This document shows positions 9,709-17,735 of a DNA stretch of 20,000 nt, piece after piece; position 1 is the first letter of the stretch, and every line of letters starts with the position of its first letter. The DNA is from Symbiodinium natans. Lineage: Eukaryota > Sar > Dinophyceae > Suessiales > Symbiodiniaceae. The notes beneath the pieces were generated by a model. That model had not been told where the DNA came from, made no database searches, and saw nothing but the letters and a program-made list of their open reading frames with translations. The stretch spans positions 419,132-439,131 of the forward strand of contig CAJNDS010002114.1 in assembly GCA_905221605.1 (NCBI GenBank). The letters are read 5' to 3'. The translations under genes were made by a program, and so were the position numbers.

Positions 9709-10640
9709 TCAGGTAAGACATCCCCAAAACTCGGGAAGAGGGGGCCCCCCAACATTCGCTTGAGCTGCCAGCGGTAGCGATTCGGAGCTTTCAAGTCCAG
9801 GCCCTCCTTCTCATCCGGGCAGTCCGCCATGGATGCAACCTGTGCTGAGCGCATCTGAGACTCAGAAAACCCTGTTCCCGAACAAAGCCCCCGACTGCAA
9901 AATTGAAAAAAAAACAAAACACACAAAACATGAGCCCGGTTCAAAGCTTCTTGTCCGAGCGGGGTCGGTCCAACATCAGGGGCCAGACCCTACAGCGCCA
10001 AGCCGAGACTGGGCGCAAGGCAACTAAAGTGAGTCCTCTGTTGCGGCTTGTCAAAGCACCCTCAAAGCACCAGGTGCAACCAATGCTCATTGGTTGGGGT
10101 TCGGGCCGAAGGGCTCCGAGTGTCGGCTTAGGGAAGTTTAGGGGTTTAGGCAAGGGACTTGGACAGAGAGGCCCCCAAAGCCCAACTCGATACTCCGTAT
10201 GGTATGTGCGCAGGTCACCAGAGGCACCACGAAAAATAAGGGGGCTTCCGAACATAGGGGTGCCCTCTTGGGGGTTCTTTGTGGCGGGGCATATTGAGGG
10301 TACCCCAATTTGGGGAGATACCCATACTTGCGTCATGTCAAGTCATGTCTTGCAGGGCAGAGCCGCAGTCTTGCAGTAGCAGGCGATTCCCTTGCTCATC
10401 TCTTCCTGGTCCTCTCAGGGCTTCGGCAAAGTCTGAGGTTTAGCGTCGTGACCCCCAAAACCACGCAGTCTTACTTACACTCTCTCCTACGGGTTCAAGG
10501 CTCTGAGTTGAGCTATGGGCGTAGTGCGTCCGTCCTCCTCCGATGCCAGATCATAGCGCACGTACGTACTGCGCTCGAACCACTTTGGATCGGATACCTG
10601 GAGATGATAGTTTCTGAGCGTTAGGAGCTCTGGTGGCGAG
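9709..10640. other. Unique sequence with overlapping open frames on both strands, no gene recognised
   Basis: A + frame (9903-10379, 158 codons) and a minus frame (9941-10336, 131 codons) lie opposite each other, which argues against taking either at face value. Neither shows a recognisable motif, and part of the + frame reads through G-rich telomere-like drift near 10130-10150. Confidence 0.4.
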
Positions 10641-10724
10641 GGTAGCAAGTGTGGCAGCAGCAGTGTCGTTATCGCCGTGGCCGTGGGCAAGGTCGCCGTG
10701 CTCCTTGTAAGTCGTCGCAGTTGC

Positions 10725-11085
10725 TGCCGTTGCTCTTGTTGCTGTGGTTGCCGATGTTGCTCTTGTTGCTGTTTTTGCTCTTGTTGCTCTTGTTGCTGTT
10801 GTTGCTCCTGTTGTTCTTGTTGCTCTTCTTGCCCTTGTTGCTCTTGTTATTGTTCTTGTTCATCTTGTTGTTCTTGTTCATCTTGTTGTTCTTGTTGGTT
10901 ATTGTTCTTGCTATTGCTCTTGCTCTTGCTCTTGCTCTTGCTCTTGCCCTTGTTCTTGTTCTTGCTCTTGCTCTTGCTCTTGCTCTTGCTCTTGCTCTTG
11001 CTCTTGCTCTTGCTCTTGCTCTTGCTCTTATTGTTATTGTTCTTGTTGTTGTTGTTGTTGTCATTGTCGTCGTCGTTGTCGCCGC
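10725..11085 (+). repeat. Low-complexity region with TTGCTC hexanucleotide array
   Basis: TTGTTG, TTGTTC and TTGCTC units; the TTGCTC core at about 10909-11030 is almost perfect apart from a TTGCCCTTGTTC interruption. All three frames on both strands stay open through it (Leu runs, Lys-Ser, Ala-Arg, Glu-Gln), so open frames here are not evidence for genes. Confidence 0.93.
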
Positions 11086-11090
11086 TGCTG

Positions 11091-11531
11091 TTAGACATGC
11101 TTATCGGGCAGTGGGTGCGATGCAAAAATGTCGCAGCGGTTGTTGTTGTGGTGGCGCTGTTGTTCTTTTGATGTTTGACGTTGCTGTTGTCGTCGTTGCT
11201 GTTGTTTGCTGCTGTGGTCTGCGTTGCTGGAGCTGCCGTTGGCGGTGGTGGTGCTGGTGCTGGCGGCGGGAAGGGCATCCTCGTAGCATTTGTTGTGGTG
11301 GTCACATGACGAAACCAAAACAAAAGGCTTTCCTTGGCTTTGACTATCCTGGCATATTGAATCCTGAAGCCTTATAATGTCCCGTAGTTTAGGTAAACGA
11401 TTTTCGAAACCGCTACGCGGCCCCGCCTCCTGCAAGAGCTGGCTGGTATCTCGAATGGCTCGATGCGCTGCCGAGACATCTGGTCGGAGTATAAGGAGTG
11501 AAGAGAACAGCCCGAGCATCATTGCAATCAT
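11091..11531 (-). CDS. Hypothetical small protein with signal-peptide-like N-terminus and Gln-rich tail
   Basis: A 146-codon frame with an ATG at 11531. The first 21 or so residues, starting MIAMMLGLFSSLLIL, resemble a signal peptide or membrane anchor. A non-repetitive part follows to about residue 90 with two Cys (C75 region and C82 region). The remainder is Ser/Thr/Gln/Asn-rich low complexity that runs into the neighbouring simple repeat. No family is recognised. In a dinoflagellate it could be a single exon or a chance frame; the non-repetitive first 90 residues are the only support. Confidence 0.25.
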   Translation of the reverse strand: MIAMMLGLFSSLLILRPDVSAAHRAIRDTSQLLQEAGPRSGFENRLPKLRDIIRLQDSICQDSQSQGKPFVLVSSCDHHNKCYEDALPAASTSTTTANGSSSNADHSSKQQQRRQQQRQTSKEQQRHHNNNRCDIFASHPLPDKHV

Positions 11532-12007
11532 TGTCCAAACTACAATCTGAACTTTTCAAACTACCGTAGCTTGAAATGAAATTTGCGGCGCGAGGCCAAA
11601 GTTGGAAATTTCATGGTTGGTTCCAATATAGCAAGCGACAATCCGTTTTACTCCGTAACACAACACATCAGCGCAAGCTGGAAATAAACAAGGTTTGAGC
11701 ATTTTGCCTGCTGCATCACTCCAGTTTTTGCCGGGGTCGTGATATATCGCTAGATGGCAACATTTATATCGCAAACTTTCAGCTGATGCTCACTTGCATG
11801 CTCAGTTCAAGAGTAGACTGTACAAGCTCATGCCGCCCACAAGCACTTCTTCAAGGTCAGCAGGAGAGCTCTGTTCAGCACCTCAATGAATTACGAATAA
11901 AGAGGCTCGCTACACCCAAGCACGGCACTGTCCCGGGCTGCTCTCGGCTGGTGATCTGCACTGTCGGCTGTACCAATTACGCAAAAGAACGTCATTCATA
12001 TTACGTC
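11532..12007. other. No gene recognised
   Basis: Unique sequence with an open + frame (11786-12310) that runs into the foldback repeat; it has no recognisable motif. Confidence 0.4.
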
Positions 12008-12254
12008 CATGCCCAAAACACTGGTACAGCGTTTTCGCCTTTTTGTACAACATACTGCACAAGGATGTGGAACAATAAAATCTGTCACAAGCGTCCATGC
12101 CTTTCGGTCCTCGGGCGCTTTGCCGTTTTGGTAAGGTTCTTTGGCAGGGGCTACGGTGGTAAGCGTGCAAAAAACATTTCGGGCTTGGTACATCCTTGCG
12201 CAGTATGTTGTACTGAGAGGCGGAAACGCTGTCAATACCAGTGTTTTGGGCATG
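12008..12254. repeat. Imperfect inverted (foldback) repeat, arms about 60 bp, loop about 123 bp
   Basis: Left arm 12008-12067 begins CATGCCCAAAACACTGGTA and ends CAAGGATG. Right arm 12191-12254 is its reverse complement with small differences: an extra few bases near ATTGACAGCG, and changes at CCTTTTT and CTGCAC. The outer sequences do not pair further and no clear target duplication was seen. It may be a foldback or MITE-like element, or an inverted duplication. Confidence 0.85.
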
Positions 12255-13030
12255 AAACGCTCTCTATCTATCTCTCGATCGAGCAATCAACCTATCTCCG
12301 TATTATGTAACCTCGGACAAAACACCTAAATCCTACCCTCGTGCCTCCTGCTCTTGATTTCCGGAAAACATTGTAAATACCCATGACAACTCGTCCTGAC
12401 AGCCACAAAAAAAACGTGGCGTCAAATATGCGGCTGGCGCGTACTACGACTACTACTATTATTGAACGCTGAGCGAGCGGGCTCTGCTCATTGCGGGCGA
12501 TTTGCACCGTCTGAGCACCGAAAATTGGTTTGGAGCTAATGGTTAGGAGAGGTGAAACTGAATTCAACACTGAACAAGAAAGGTGAGACCTCACAGGATT
12601 TGGGATTGAACATAGACCGAGCTAGCTAGCTAAAGTGATACTAGGTGTAGCTTAGCGCTCAGATGTGAAAAAAGTCTTCTCCCCGTCGTCCTAATGTGTT
12701 TCGCTGCGTCCAGCAAACACGCACCAATCTGCAATTGGGTCGTACCTGTTGGCCGTCGCCCGTAGTGTCCATCTAGTGGCGTCCCACATGGATCACTGTG
12801 CAGAGAGGCAGAGGATCGTAGGAGCTCAGCTGACGGGGATGGCGCTTGAAGACTATGCAGCAGGTATTGGGCCGGTTACCTTCGACTGCGTGGTAGTTTC
12901 ACTATGACCTCGGGATGAGGGCTTTTCCATGAGCCAGCTGGACGATGGCAGGCAGATGAGGCATGTGTGGGGGTCAGACTGGTACGTAATTTACTGCTGA
13001 GGTGAGCAATTGCGGAGGGTGTATCCCCTG
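12255..13030. other. No gene recognised
   Basis: Unique sequence. A minus frame of 100 codons (12292-12594) overlaps nothing else but shows no recognisable motif. Confidence 0.45.
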
Positions 13031-13043
13031 TTTTTTTTTTTTT

Positions 13044-13301
13044 GAGCTAGCTGGGATGATGCAAGCGGGGTCATGGACTTGGTGTCGAATATTTGTCAGG
13101 AAATGGAGCGCTCATGGCGCAGGCTCTTCTGGCCATAACTGCAGTGTGTGCCCATACGGCAGTGTGGAGGGGGGTGCTGCTCGGAGTCTCATGGACCCCG
13201 CTGGCGGTCCACCAGGGTAAACCACGCAAGGTGGCAATTCTGGTATCCGCACCTGTGTGGATCATTGACTGTGCTCTTTTACAGGCCAGCCACAACCCTA
13301 T
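13044..13301 (-). repeat. 258-bp direct repeat, copy 1, next to a T13 run
   Basis: Near-identical to 13533-13791. The left edge abuts a run of thirteen T (13031-13043). Read on the minus strand the repeat would therefore end in an A13 tail, as a retroposed SINE-like sequence might; the strand given reflects this idea. Confidence 0.9.
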
Positions 13302-13532
13302 CTCGCTGGGAAGGGTTGAGGAGGGCATGAGCATCAAGTGGGCTGCGATGAGCTGTGCTCATCTTTATGCGCAGATCATGTTGCACTTCCAGCTGGGGCT
13401 CATAAGGGCTGTTGGTGCACGCTGTTGTCAAACAGTTTCATGTGCTTGGGCTCTACCTGTCGCATAAGCTACTCTGGCTTGATGATTAGCGAAGAAGGGC
13501 GCTGTCATGAGAACTGGTCAGTTAGCAAGTAA

Positions 13533-13791
13533 GAGCTAGCTGGGATGATGCAAGCGGGGTCATGGACTTGGTGTCGAATATTTGTCAGGAAATGGAGCGC
13601 TCATGGCGCAGGCTCTTCTGGCCATAACTGCAGTGTGTGCCCATACGGCAGTGTGGAGGGGGTGTGCTGCTCGGAGTCTCATGGACCCCGCTGGCGGTCC
13701 ACCAGGGTAAACCACGCAAGGTGGCAATTCTGGTATCCGCACCTGTGTGGATCATTGACTGTGCTCTTTTACAGGCCAGCCACAACCCTAT
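13533..13791 (-). repeat. 258-bp direct repeat, copy 2
   Basis: Same sequence as copy 1 apart from a small change near GGAGGGGGTGTGCTGC. It starts GAGCTAGCTGGGATGATGC and ends CACAACCCTAT, as copy 1 does. It lacks the T run. The 231 bp between the copies is unrelated. Confidence 0.93.
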
Positions 13792-14090
13792 TTGTAACAG
13801 CTTCTGGGCTTGGGCAGTCTATCCGAAAAGCTGGTGTGTATGACTACAGTGACTACTCGTGACCGCCCCGGCGTGCAATGGCTTGCAAGGCAGAGCGATG
13901 GGAGAGTGAACTGATGAGCAGAAATTGAGAATGGGAAAGGGGGGTAAGCGTTAGTTGGCGATTCAACTCTTTACGGTATAAGTTCGTTGATGCTGGGTGA
14001 GCAGTTTTCCAGCTCTGCGAGTTCCGCTTCGTAGCAAAGGAAGCAGAGCATTGCGCACGCAGACCCCAGGGGTTAGAACTGCAGTAAATC
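13792..14090. other. No gene recognised between repeat copies
   Basis: Unique sequence; a minus frame at 13853-14170 is open but runs across the third repeat copy and shows no motif. Confidence 0.4.
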
Positions 14091-14241
14091 CCATCCTTAT
14101 GTGCGTGGAAGGATGCGCTGCCCCGAGTCTCGTGGACTCGGCCGGCGGTCCACCGGGGTAAACCGCTCAATGCGGCAATTCCGGCATCCGCACCTCATGC
14201 TTTATTGCAACAGGAATGGTTGAGGCCAGCCACAATCCCTT
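14091..14241 (-). repeat. Diverged third copy of the 13.0-13.8 kb repeat
   Basis: Shares GAGTCTC(A/G)TGGAC, GGCGGTCCACC(A/G)GGGTAAACC, GGCAATTC(T/C)GG(T/C)ATCCGCACC and GGCCAGCCACAA with copies 1 and 2. The segment between the last two shared blocks is shorter and different. Confidence 0.8.
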
Positions 14242-14661
14242 CTACAATGAGTGGGGTTATTATGCACCGTTACCGTTTGGGATCTCTGCTCGGCTGCTTG
14301 CCTGGAACTGCTCCCCTTCTCAAGAAAGAGTCCGGCACCCGTAGGTGCACCCTTGTGTGATTGGCCATGTCTGTATTTAGTTGGGCCAGCTTCCAAGGCA
14401 AAAGCAGCGTGACTTGAGCTCTGCTTCCTGATTCGGATGTAGGATTCTTTCAAGCGCAGGGTAAGGCAGCTTGCAGAAGTAAGGTGCTGGCAAGCCTGAT
14501 GAAAGCATAACAGTTGCTGTTTGTTCCGCGAGCTGGCTGGTCTGAAGGTGTGGCGCTCGTATTGCTGTAGCGCAGGCTGTGGCCGCTGAGATGAACTCCA
14601 GCGCAGTTCATGTCACGACGGCCGCCACTGATAGATTTCAGCAACTGCCTTCCCACTGTCT
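14242..14661. other. No gene recognised
   Basis: Unique sequence between the third repeat copy and the tandem repeat. Minus frames here (14202-14453, 14450-14893) have no family motif and the latter is mostly tandem-repeat translation. Confidence 0.4.
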
Positions 14662-14886
14662 TTGGACCTGAGCGCTTTGCACCTGCGCACCTGGCAGTCC
14701 TACTGGCATAGCTGCTTGATTGGGACCTTAGACCTGGGCACCTTGCACCTGTGCACCTGACCTGGGAGTCCTGCCAGCCTGGCTGCTGGATTGAGACCTT
14801 GGACCTGGGCATCTTGCACATGTGTACCTGTACCTGGGAGTCCTGCCAGCCTGGCTGCTGGATTGGGACCTTGGGCCTGGGCAGTA
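14662..14886 (+). repeat. Tandem repeat, unit 66-72 bp, three copies plus a partial one
   Basis: Units begin at 14662, 14728, 14799 and 14871 with TTGGACCTGNGC-like starts and share CAGTCCT..GCTGCTTGATTGGGACCT or its close variant. Units two and three are most alike. The partial fourth copy runs directly into the telomere-like tract. The open frames seen across it on the minus strand are explained by the repeat. Confidence 0.8.
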
Positions 14887-14990
14887 CCCCCAAACCCTAA
14901 ACCCAAAACCCAAAACCCAAAACCCCAAAACCAAAACCGCAAACCCAAAAACCCCAAAAAAACCCAAGAACCCAGAAACCCGAAAACCTA
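14886..14990 (-). repeat. Degenerate telomere-like tract (CCCAAAA/CCCTAAA) beside the LINE 3' region
   Basis: Reads CCCCCAAACCCTAAACCC then repeated CCCAAAA and CCCCAAAA units with drift. On the LINE sense strand it is GGGTTTT and GGGTTTA, so it follows the 3' UTR as a tail. It is the only sizeable telomere-type tract right of 6.9 kb. Confidence 0.75.
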
Positions 14991-14997
14991 CCAAAAA

Positions 14998-15084
14998 GCT
15001 CACAAAGAAGCTTTCTTTGATTCAGCAATCTGCGGCAAGAGGTTATCGAGCGCTGACAGTGTGGGGTGGGGGGGAGGGGGGGGG

Positions 15085-15115
<31 letters not shown>

Positions 15116-15170
15116 CGGCAGCTGTGCTGCAATGCTTGTCGCAGTGCTGGCCTGTTGCGACTAGTGATGC
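14998..15170 (-). other. Probable 3' untranslated region of the LINE
   Basis: It lies between the USP stop codon and the telomere-like tail. It contains a long C tract (read on the minus strand) and, at 15003-15018, a near-palindrome AAAGAAGCTTTCTTT that could fold into a hairpin close to the RNA 3' end. LINE RTs often recognise such 3' structures; assigning that role here is inference. No polyadenylate tail is seen. Confidence 0.5.
15061..15115 (+). repeat. Long G homopolymer tract with rare interruptions
   Basis: About 53 bases that are nearly all G, interrupted by single T and A bases on the left side, with the last roughly 29 bases unbroken G. On the LINE sense strand this is a poly-C tract inside the 3' UTR. 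Its length in the assembly should not be trusted. Confidence 0.95.
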
Positions 15171-17711
15171 TCAGAGGATCACTGCATCGTCACTTGATGC
15201 TTCAGGGAATGTCAAAAAGAAGATGTATGAACCATGACGGACTTGTCTTTGATCTGAGTCCGTTGCCTTCAGTGATCGCCGGTGGTCGTCCGTCGACTGC
15301 CACTCCGATGTCGGCGTTGACCTCCAAATTGCGCGGTAATGTCCGCTGTGCGGGGTAGAGCCAATGTGAAATACGCAGGACTGCACGTATGCCCGTTCCA
15401 TGCGTATGGAGCCCTCATGCAGTACAGGAACCCGGAGTTCTTGGCTGTAGGACGTGATGGGGGCGTGGTTTTTGCCCGAGCCTGTGAATCTGGCCACTGT
15501 GAAAATAGCGTGTTTCTGCTGCCCTAGCAGTGTGGTGTTTGGGGGTACCGAAGCCCATTCGTCGATTAGGAACTGCAGTGGCTTGCTTTCTGGGTGTTGC
15601 ATGAGCATGACAAGGGGTCCTCCTTCCACCGCCAATCTTCCTGTGGTTAGATCAACGGTTGCCCAACGTCGCGTCAGGGGTAGATCGGAAGCAGCCGTCA
15701 AAAAGCCTTGCAGGAATTCTGCCGAGTCTTGCTGCGTGCCATCAAATCTCCATCTTGGTAGCAGGCTCCTAAGCGGGAAGGAGTTGATGAGGTTAAGGGG
15801 GGGGGCAGCTCTAGACTGTGCTGAGGAAGAGATGAGGCTCATTAGAGCTTGCAGTGACCGCAGTGAAGGGTCTAAGATGGTAGTGGCCAGCAGAGCCTGT
15901 ATGGCTGCATTGACATAGCAGTAGTTAGAGGTGTTCTTGAATGCAAGGGTTGCCAGAAGAGAGGAAGGGGAGAGACAAAAGACATGAGAAGGATCGCTCT
16001 GAATCGCTTGCTGCATGACAGCTGGACCACTAGAGCCGAGCGAGGTAGGAGAAGACAGAGGAGGAAAGAGAGAGGAAGCTGGGGGAGCTGAGTCTTGGCA
16101 GTTATTGCTCTCTGCAGTTAGTACTTTTGGGGAGGACTTTGTAACGGCCTTGGGTAAAGTCTTAGATTTGGCCTCTGGCGGCCGTTGGGGACTGGCTGCT
16201 TTGAAGAATGATTGCAGTGGACCAGCGGTGGTCCTGGTGATCTGCAACACGGAATCTCCTAGCAGGATCTGAAACAGAACTCCGCACTGCGCCGGATGCT
16301 TACGCCGATCAGTGACCGTCTTACTGCAGAAGGGGCAAGGTCTGCCTTTGAGGATCTCCGTTCCGAGCATTTGACATTGTGTCATAGTGCTATCTTGCAG
16401 GGCATCCCAAATTCTGCGATGCTCCTGATGCAAGTGCGACTTGACCTTGGTATGATCAGGCGTCCAGAAACCACAGAGCACGCAATGATCCACAAGGCGC
16501 TTAGAAGCCGGCTGCCGGGCTAGCTGCGTGACGGTATGCGTGCCAGCTGTGCTAGTTAGGTGTTCTCGTGACCATGGATGCACTGGTTCGGTCTGACCTG
16601 CCGCTGCACTCTCGTCATGGCGCTGAGCATCTATTCTTCTTAGGGCTGCCGGCTCTCTGCAGGCGCCGGACAGAAGGTGGTCCTTCAGTCCTTTCCAGAG
16701 AGCGAAGTGTTTGTGACACGCTGCACAAGTAGGTAGGCCGTCCTTCGAATGCTCTGGCAGAAAGTCGGGTGGGATATAACGATCCAACTTATCCCTGTGC
16801 ATTTTGGCCTCGTGTATGTGTAGCCCTTGTGCAGTGGTAGTCTGAAAAGAGCAGTGTCTGCAGCAATGTCTAGGCTCTTCCTCTTCTTGGGTTACTGCTA
16901 TCAAGGCCTCATACTCTGCAAGAACCTCTTGCGCGTACTGAAGAGCGTTGGGGAGCAGCGCAGCATCCTGATGGCCGTGTGGATGCTGTGCATCTCTCGG
17001 AGCCTCATGCAGTGCAGCAGGCCTTGTTTGGGTTTCCTGTCTGGTTCTGAGCGATCTGACTCTGTTGCTCTGGCGCTCCAGCAGCAGCTGGATTGGATCC
17101 TTGATGCCGTAGGCTGCATACAGGTGATGCGTCGATATGCCCGTAAGATGGACGGGTTTGTTGAGGACCGCCCTGATTTTTCTGGCGTGCCACCTTCGCA
17201 GTTGTTGCGCTGTCTCCGTTGTGAGCCCTATGTCCACTAGACCCGCCGAGACCGTCGCCCAGACTGTTGTGCGCCAAATCTTCAGTCTGCTTTTCGGACC
17301 TGAGAGTTTTTGGTTGTGCACATATCGTCGGACTTGTTGCAGCTTGGCATTGCCCTCCTGCAATCTAAAATCCAACGTCGCCTTTTCCTGGTTGCCATAG
17401 GAAACGTACACTCCAAGGTACTTAAAGGATGTGGGCTGCGGGAATGATTCCTGGGCTTTTGTGCTCCCAATGCGCCATTTGCGGTGTTGTACTCCCTGGG
17501 CGTCTAGGCTTGTGTGACTGAAAAGTTTGTGTGCACGGGCTGAGGCAGTGCCTGTTAGCTTAACCATTAAGTGACACTTGTCAGCGTTCACTTTAAAGCC
17601 ATATTTTCTGACAATGCGGAGAAGATCAGCTATCATGTTGTGCGCTTGCAGCAAATCTCTCCAGCTGGTGACAGTGTGATGAACAGTTAAGTCATCTGCG
17701 TAGCCCGTCAA
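15171..17711 (-). CDS. LINE polyprotein, C-terminal part: RT motif C onward, four zinc fingers and a C-terminal ubiquitin-specific protease (USP) domain
   Basis: This 846-codon frame opens with TTG (Leu), overlapping the upstream TGA, so it is a continuation rather than an independent gene. Residues 3-10, GYADDLTV, are RT motif C with the catalytic Asp pair; FKVNADKCHLMV (39-50) and FKYLGVYVS (96-104) are the later RT motifs. Four zinc motifs follow: C284-C287-H300-H305, C329-C332-H345-C351, C410-C413-H426-H431 and C459-C462-H472-C476. A Pro/Ser/Lys-rich linker spans about 500-585. Residues about 588-835 form a compact USP domain: FKNTSNYCYVNA (oxyanion N593, nucleophile C598), QQDSAEFL (660-667), HSGHYRAI (catalytic H791) and EWQSTDD (D808), ending in GSYIFFLTF. 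USPs cut ubiquitin from proteins. No Cys-pair finger insert is seen inside the domain; C779 is its only other Cys. The stop is TGA at 15173-15171. Host or self substrate is unknown. Confidence 0.92.
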   Translation of the reverse strand: MTGYADDLTVHHTVTSWRDLLQAHNMIADLLRIVRKYGFKVNADKCHLMVKLTGTASARAHKLFSHTSLDAQGVQHRKWRIGSTKAQESFPQPTSFKYLGVYVSYGNQEKATLDFRLQEGNAKLQQVRRYVHNQKLSGPKSRLKIWRTTVWATVSAGLVDIGLTTETAQQLRRWHARKIRAVLNKPVHLTGISTHHLYAAYGIKDPIQLLLERQSNRVRSLRTRQETQTRPAALHEAPRDAQHPHGHQDAALLPNALQYAQEVLAEYEALIAVTQEEEEPRHCCRHCSFQTTTAQGLHIHEAKMHRDKLDRYIPPDFLPEHSKDGLPTCAACHKHFALWKGLKDHLLSGACREPAALRRIDAQRHDESAAAGQTEPVHPWSREHLTSTAGTHTVTQLARQPASKRLVDHCVLCGFWTPDHTKVKSHLHQEHRRIWDALQDSTMTQCQMLGTEILKGRPCPFCSKTVTDRRKHPAQCGVLFQILLGDSVLQITRTTAGPLQSFFKAASPQRPPEAKSKTLPKAVTKSSPKVLTAESNNCQDSAPPASSLFPPLSSPTSLGSSGPAVMQQAIQSDPSHVFCLSPSSLLATLAFKNTSNYCYVNAAIQALLATTILDPSLRSLQALMSLISSSAQSRAAPPLNLINSFPLRSLLPRWRFDGTQQDSAEFLQGFLTAASDLPLTRRWATVDLTTGRLAVEGGPLVMLMQHPESKPLQFLIDEWASVPPNTTLLGQQKHAIFTVARFTGSGKNHAPITSYSQELRVPVLHEGSIRMERAYVQSCVFHIGSTPHSGHYRAIWRSTPTSEWQSTDDHRRSLKATDSDQRQVRHGSYIFFLTFPEASSDDAVIL
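15205..15955 (-). other. USP (peptidase C19-like) domain inside the LINE polyprotein
   Basis: The Cys box codon (TGC) is at 15920-15918 and the His box codon (CAT) at 15341-15339. The spacing of the key residues fits USPs: Asn five residues before Cys, Trp four residues before the catalytic Asp, and a QQDSxEFL box between Cys and His boxes. At about 245 residues this is near the minimal USP core. The frame is unbroken through the domain and the catalytic set is complete, which suggests selection kept it until recently. It is in the same frame as the zinc fingers and RT tail, with no stop between. Confidence 0.9.
16284..16865 (-). other. Zinc-finger cassette between RT and USP
   Basis: Four motifs in series within residues 284-476 of the downstream frame: two of classical C2H2 spacing (C-x2-C-x12-H-x4-H), one C2HC (C-x2-C-x12-H-x5-C) and one CCHC-like (C-x2-C-x9-H-x3-C). 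LINEs often carry one or more such fingers after the RT, where they are thought to bind nucleic acid. Here they separate the RT from the protease. Confidence 0.8.
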
Positions 17712-17735
17712 GCTATATGCAGCACGCGATCCCAG
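17691..17735 (-). other. Frame break in the reverse transcriptase just before YADD
   Basis: The upstream frame stops at TGA (17710-17708); the downstream frame reads the same stretch one base back and continues into GYADDL at once. Joining them needs a -1 shift, equivalent to one missing base. No obvious X-XXY-YYZ slippery heptamer was seen next to the junction, so a mutation or a sequencing/assembly error is more likely than programmed frameshifting. Confidence 0.8.

Noticed and set aside
9903-10379. 158-codon + strand frame as a gene
   Set aside because: It has no motif, is opposed by a similar-length antisense frame, and reads partly through G-rich drift.
10649-11377. 242-codon + strand frame rich in leucine, and several opposite or overlapping frames
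   Set aside because: They are translations of the TTGCTC/TTGTTG simple repeat, which is open in all frames.
11560-11575. CCGTAGC word resembling the start of the dinoflagellate spliced leader
   Set aside because: The match stops after seven bases; the rest of the leader is not there.
13202-13290. A GTAAAC...TTTTACAG intron inside the 258-bp repeat
   Set aside because: The borders look like a splice pair but there is no supported coding frame on either side, and the third copy does not keep the 3' end.
14791-15358. Two + strand frames of 148 and 178 codons
   Set aside because: They read across the tandem repeat, the telomere-like tract and the G tract, then antisense to the USP end.
17708-17711. 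Stop/start overlap as translational coupling of two separate genes
   Set aside because: The downstream first codon is TTG and the join lies inside one RT domain, between motifs B and C, so this is a broken single ORF.
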